Source: CAYHSW01 sp964431075 (GTDB lineage Bacteria > Patescibacteriota > Microgenomatia > JAMCZE01). From it: a DNA stretch of 49,690 nucleotides. The position numbers and the translations under genes are program-made. Numbering within the stretch: position 1 is the stretch's first letter; the number at the start of each line of letters is the position of its first letter. Below the pieces are notes generated by a model. The model was not told where the DNA came from. It was given only the letters and a program-made list of their open reading frames with translations, and did no database searches. Shown piece after piece: positions 47,196 to 49,690 of the stretch. Where the stretch lies: contig CAYSID010000005.1 in the NCBI GenBank assembly GCA_964431075.1, positions 1 to 49,690 of the forward strand. The letters run 5' to 3'.

Positions 47196-48338
47196 TCAAT
47201 TTATTATTTTCCCGGACCAAAGATCGTTAACAAAATTTTGCCATGGCAAAATTGCGATATTCCCAACTTTTCTAGGCTTAACATCCATTGATACAACAAT
47301 CGCTCGTTTTGGTTTATATTCTTCATTAAAAGCTTTCAATCCCCGCAAATGCTGTGTGTGAACTTCTGAAGTTCCCTTTATCTCTAACGCAATTTCTCTG
47401 TCACCAAGAATAAAATCAACTTCCAAACCGGAAGCAGTCCGCCAATAAGAAACAGGGTAAGCGAGCCCCGAGTAATGACTGTGTGCAATAATTTCCTGAA
47501 AAATAAAGTGTTCAAAAGCTCTCCCAAAAATTTCACTTCCGGCAGAAATTATTCCCCGATTAAGAAGAGTGTTGGCAATCCCCAAATCAAACAAATAAAA
47601 TTTCGGGGCGGCAATAATACGTCGTTTTGCTCTCTTTTGAAAAGCAGGTACAAAACGCGCCAAAAGAGTATCCTCTAAAATTTGAAAATAGTTCTTAACC
47701 GTCGGACTGCTTACACCGCATTCCCTGGAAATATTAGTAAAACTAATCACTTCTCCATTAGAAAACGCTGCCGCTTCAAGAAATTTCGCAAAAGTAGGAA
47801 TATTTCTGGTTAACGCTTCGGCAGCAATTTCCTCTTTTAAATAATCTCCAATATACGAACGACCCAGTAACTCCGGTTGTTCCAATTGATAATGTCGCGG
47901 TAAAAGACCGTGGTTTAATGCCCGAGTAAGATCAAACTGAGGAATTTCCGCAGTTACAAGTGGAAAAAGTTCAAAACGCAAAGCCCGACCCCCTAAAAGA
48001 TTTCCACTGCCTCGTTTTAATTTCCGGGCGCTCGAACCGCAAAGTATAAATTGAATTTTTTTATTGACAATAAGCCACTGAATTTCATCAAGAAGTTGAG
48101 GTATTTTTTGCACCTCGTCTACAATTACCGGCCCAGAGGGATAATTAGCCAGTAGCTCTTCTCTAAGAAGTGATGGTTGTCTGTTTAACCGGCCAAATTC
48201 GTCAGATAAAAGCAAATCATAATAAGGGGCGTTGGGAAAAAGTTCTTTCAAAAGAGTACTTTTTCCGCTTTGACGTGGTCCCCACAAAAAACAACTTTCC
48301 GAGCCAAGACCATCAAATTGTTGTAATCTTTTGTACAT
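47196..48338 (-). CDS. AAA_14/DUF4143 ATPase
   Basis: 380 residues. An N-terminal P-loop ATPase (Walker A LWGPRQSGKSTLL, Walker B GPVIVDEVQKIP, FILCGSSARKL) is followed by the DUF4143 part: a winged helix (ISRECGVSSPTVKNYFQIL) and a C-terminal nuclease-like fold (ASGLEVDFILGDREIALEIKGT, a PD-(D/E)xK-type pattern). The family is widespread in prokaryotes, often in many paralogues, and its job is unknown; ties to mobile DNA or toxin-antitoxin-like behaviour have been suggested. Confidence 0.92.
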   Translation of the reverse strand: MYKRLQQFDGLGSESCFLWGPRQSGKSTLLKELFPNAPYYDLLLSDEFGRLNRQPSLLREELLANYPSGPVIVDEVQKIPQLLDEIQWLIVNKKIQFILCGSSARKLKRGSGNLLGGRALRFELFPLVTAEIPQFDLTRALNHGLLPRHYQLEQPELLGRSYIGDYLKEEIAAEALTRNIPTFAKFLEAAAFSNGEVISFTNISRECGVSSPTVKNYFQILEDTLLARFVPAFQKRAKRRIIAAPKFYLFDLGIANTLLNRGIISAGSEIFGRAFEHFIFQEIIAHSHYSGLAYPVSYWRTASGLEVDFILGDREIALEIKGTSEVHTQHLRGLKAFNEEYKPKRAIVVSMDVKPRKVGNIAILPWQNFVNDLWSGKIIN

Positions 48339-48390
48339 ATACTTTAAAATTACAGGTAATTTTAAACCGCAACTTTATTATATCACACTT

Positions 48391-48987
48391 CTACTCTAAA
48401 AACCTAAACGTCCCGAGGATTTTTTTAGAAATTTCGGCTGTAGAACTTTTGTTATATTCATTTGAAAAAGATATAGTGATAATTCTATTTAAGTTATCTT
48501 TATAAACTAAGATTGTCGTATACGATCCAGTCATATCCGCCTCGCGAAACTGTACAATCGCAGGAATTTCTTTCCCATCCAGTAAAAATTTTTCAACTTT
48601 TGTATAAATAATTCCATTAACATCTTTATAGGGTAATAAATTTACTAAAAAACTTTCATATGCAGTAGTATTAACCGTTTCTATAAAAATATCTATGACT
48701 GCGTGGCCATTTGGAATAAAACAAGGTTCTGTGACCTTTATTGTTTCTAAAACCACGCGCCCATCTGTTGAACATTCGGTTAAAAATAAATTTGATGGAT
48801 ATTTAAAAGAAATATTGAGATTATTGTTCGTATAGGTTTTCCAATTTGCGGTTTCATCATCGGCAACTGATTTTGGAGTTGGAATAACTGTTTCAATTTT
48901 TGAGTTTTGGAGAATTTGGTTTTGGAAGAAAAAATAGCCGGAAAGAGAGATGGCAGCAATAGCAACTACGATAAAAATAACTCTCAT
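48391..48987 (-). CDS. Membrane-anchored extracytoplasmic protein, PsbP-like
   Basis: 198 residues with an N-terminal signal anchor (VIFIVVAIAAISLSGYFFF), a short linker, and one domain with the pattern WKTYTNNNLNISFKYPSNL and a C-terminal EISKKILGTFRFLE, as in small PsbP/Mog1-like extracytoplasmic proteins. Two cysteines (TECSTDG, EPCFIP) may form a disulfide. Function unknown. The -10 CATACT (48994-48999) ends 6 nt before the ATG. Confidence 0.7.
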   Translation of the reverse strand: MRVIFIVVAIAAISLSGYFFFQNQILQNSKIETVIPTPKSVADDETANWKTYTNNNLNISFKYPSNLFLTECSTDGRVVLETIKVTEPCFIPNGHAVIDIFIETVNTTAYESFLVNLLPYKDVNGIIYTKVEKFLLDGKEIPAIVQFREADMTGSYTTILVYKDNLNRIITISFSNEYNKSSTAEISKKILGTFRFLE

Positions 48988-48990
48988 CGT

Positions 48991-49689
48991 TTAAGTATGG
49001 TTCAATAAGCTATTCGTGTCAAGCAAAAAATTTACTAAAGATTTAAATTCGATCTTGATCCCATCAATTATTTCATTATTTCTAATATCTGTCGTCAAAA
49101 CTATAATTTTTTTGAATTTATCTTTTGGATTTTTTTTAATCTGGTTTGCCAATTTTTCCCAACCTAAATCGGAAAGTTCATATTTAACTTCAAATGCAAA
49201 ATCATTTACCACAAAATCAAGCTCCTTTTGATCCTCAAAATAAAATCCTAATTTCTTAGATTCAGCTAAAAGTTTGTGAAAAACAATGTTTTCCGCCGCG
49301 GCTCCAAGATTTAGTCTGCCCGTTAAGTTAAAAAGCAATCCCGTATCCAATAAATAATATTTTTTAGGAGAGTAGAGCGTTGAGTTCCTTGATGTTGAAA
49401 ATTTTCCTAGTTCTGAAACCAAAAAGGTTGATGATAAATAATAAATATAGTCTTTAACGGTATCCTTAGTTAGATCAAGAATTTTACCAAGCTTTGTTAG
49501 ACTTGTTTGTGATCCGGCGCGATCGGCTAAAAGTGACAAAAGCTGTGATATCAAAGCAGAATTATTTACCGGAAAAAGTGTCGTTATATCTTTATTGACA
49601 ACATTCGTTATTAAATCAGAGAAATATATAGGGTTTTGGGAGGCAACATATTCCGGATAACCGCCAACTTCCAGATATTTTTTGAACAA
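48991..49689 (-). CDS. AAA_14/DUF4143 ATPase, C-terminal part (cut by window edge)
   Basis: The visible 232 residues are the DUF4143 half of a second ATPase of this family: LEVGGYPEYVASQNPI, a winged helix (TSLTKLGKILDLTKDTVKDYI), KKYYLLDTGLLF, AENIVFHKLL and the nuclease-like KELDFVVNDFAFEVKY. The P-loop half lies beyond the window. It is not closely similar to the copy at 47196. Confidence 0.88.
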   Translation of the reverse strand: MFKKYLEVGGYPEYVASQNPIYFSDLITNVVNKDITTLFPVNNSALISQLLSLLADRAGSQTSLTKLGKILDLTKDTVKDYIYYLSSTFLVSELGKFSTSRNSTLYSPKKYYLLDTGLLFNLTGRLNLGAAAENIVFHKLLAESKKLGFYFEDQKELDFVVNDFAFEVKYELSDLGWEKLANQIKKNPKDKFKKIIVLTTDIRNNEIIDGIKIEFKSLVNFLLDTNSLLNHT

Positions 49690-49690
49690 A

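Noticed and set aside
1..49690. Recoded UGA (as in Gracilibacteria/SR1)
   Set aside because: TGA ends mltG and other genes at coupled ATGA junctions, and no gene contains in-frame TGA where glycine or tryptophan is expected.

Overview
The window reads as a piece of a small-genome bacterium of the Candidate Phyla Radiation (Patescibacteria), most likely in or near the Microgenomates; this placement is inference. It rests on: a minimal alanyl-tRNA synthetase without the C-terminal C-Ala domain, a RuvX of only 100 residues, a Lon-type ATPase without a protease domain, an RNase J with a changed motif C, a sortase next to a PilM-like membrane protein, a hybrid ADP-forming acyl-CoA synthetase and a two-subunit [NiFe] hydrogenase. 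The code is standard: TAA, TAG and TGA all end genes. There is one assembly gap of ten Ns (29767-29776).

Layout. 1-7.2 kb (minus): rpoB-rpoC-rpsL. 7.3-12 kb (minus): cell-envelope genes (PilM-like/TM protein, sortase, ruvX, small zinc ribbon, mltG, broken flavin-binding protein). 12-19.1 kb (minus): alaS, then a YtxH pair, rodZ, ftsK and rnj. 19.3-22.1 kb: a lesioned small ORF, then dnaG with uracil-DNA glycosylase. 22.1-23.6 kb (plus): M23 peptidase, a decayed small membrane gene, a four-helix-bundle protein. 23.6-29.9 kb: groES-groEL, an Arg-Ser tRNA pair, and hrcA-grpE-dnaK plus dnaJ. 30-32 kb: a hexulose-phosphate-synthase-like enzyme, a small membrane protein and a slipin. 32.1-41 kb: an energy module. 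41-43.4 kb: a propeller-like gene broken by an in-frame stop, an XRE regulator, a second Arg-Ser tRNA pair and a membrane protein. 43.4-47 kb (minus): Lon-like ATPase and rpsO-pnp. 47.2-49.7 kb: two AAA/DUF4143 ATPases around a lipoprotein-like protein.

The most interesting part is 32.1-41.0 kb. Five plus-strand genes that overlap or nearly touch encode an ADP-forming acyl-CoA synthetase fused to a ferredoxin-reductase-like flavodomain, a 2-oxoacid:ferredoxin oxidoreductase with a shortened gamma domain, its beta subunit, a three-cysteine ferredoxin and a DMT-type transporter. Beside them sit the large and small hydrogenase subunits, a maturation protease, HypC and an uncharacterised protein. 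Together they suggest 2-oxoacid to acyl-CoA to acid plus ATP, with electrons passing through ferredoxin to H2 and perhaps to NAD(P) through the fused flavodomain.

A second theme is gene expression. Many first genes of transcription units have a -10 hexamer only 6-10 nt before the start codon and no Shine-Dalgarno, so leaderless transcripts look common, whereas internal operon genes often carry SD sequences or ATGA overlaps. Two divergent gene pairs in the hydrogenase locus appear to share one palindromic or overlapping -10. Two unrelated small ORFs share an almost identical promoter/leader with a variable GA repeat. hrcA has a CIRCE inside its own promoter.

A third theme is lesions: four genes carry single-base frameshifts or an in-frame stop, two of these at G/C homopolymers, so sequencing error has to be separated from true decay or phase variation.
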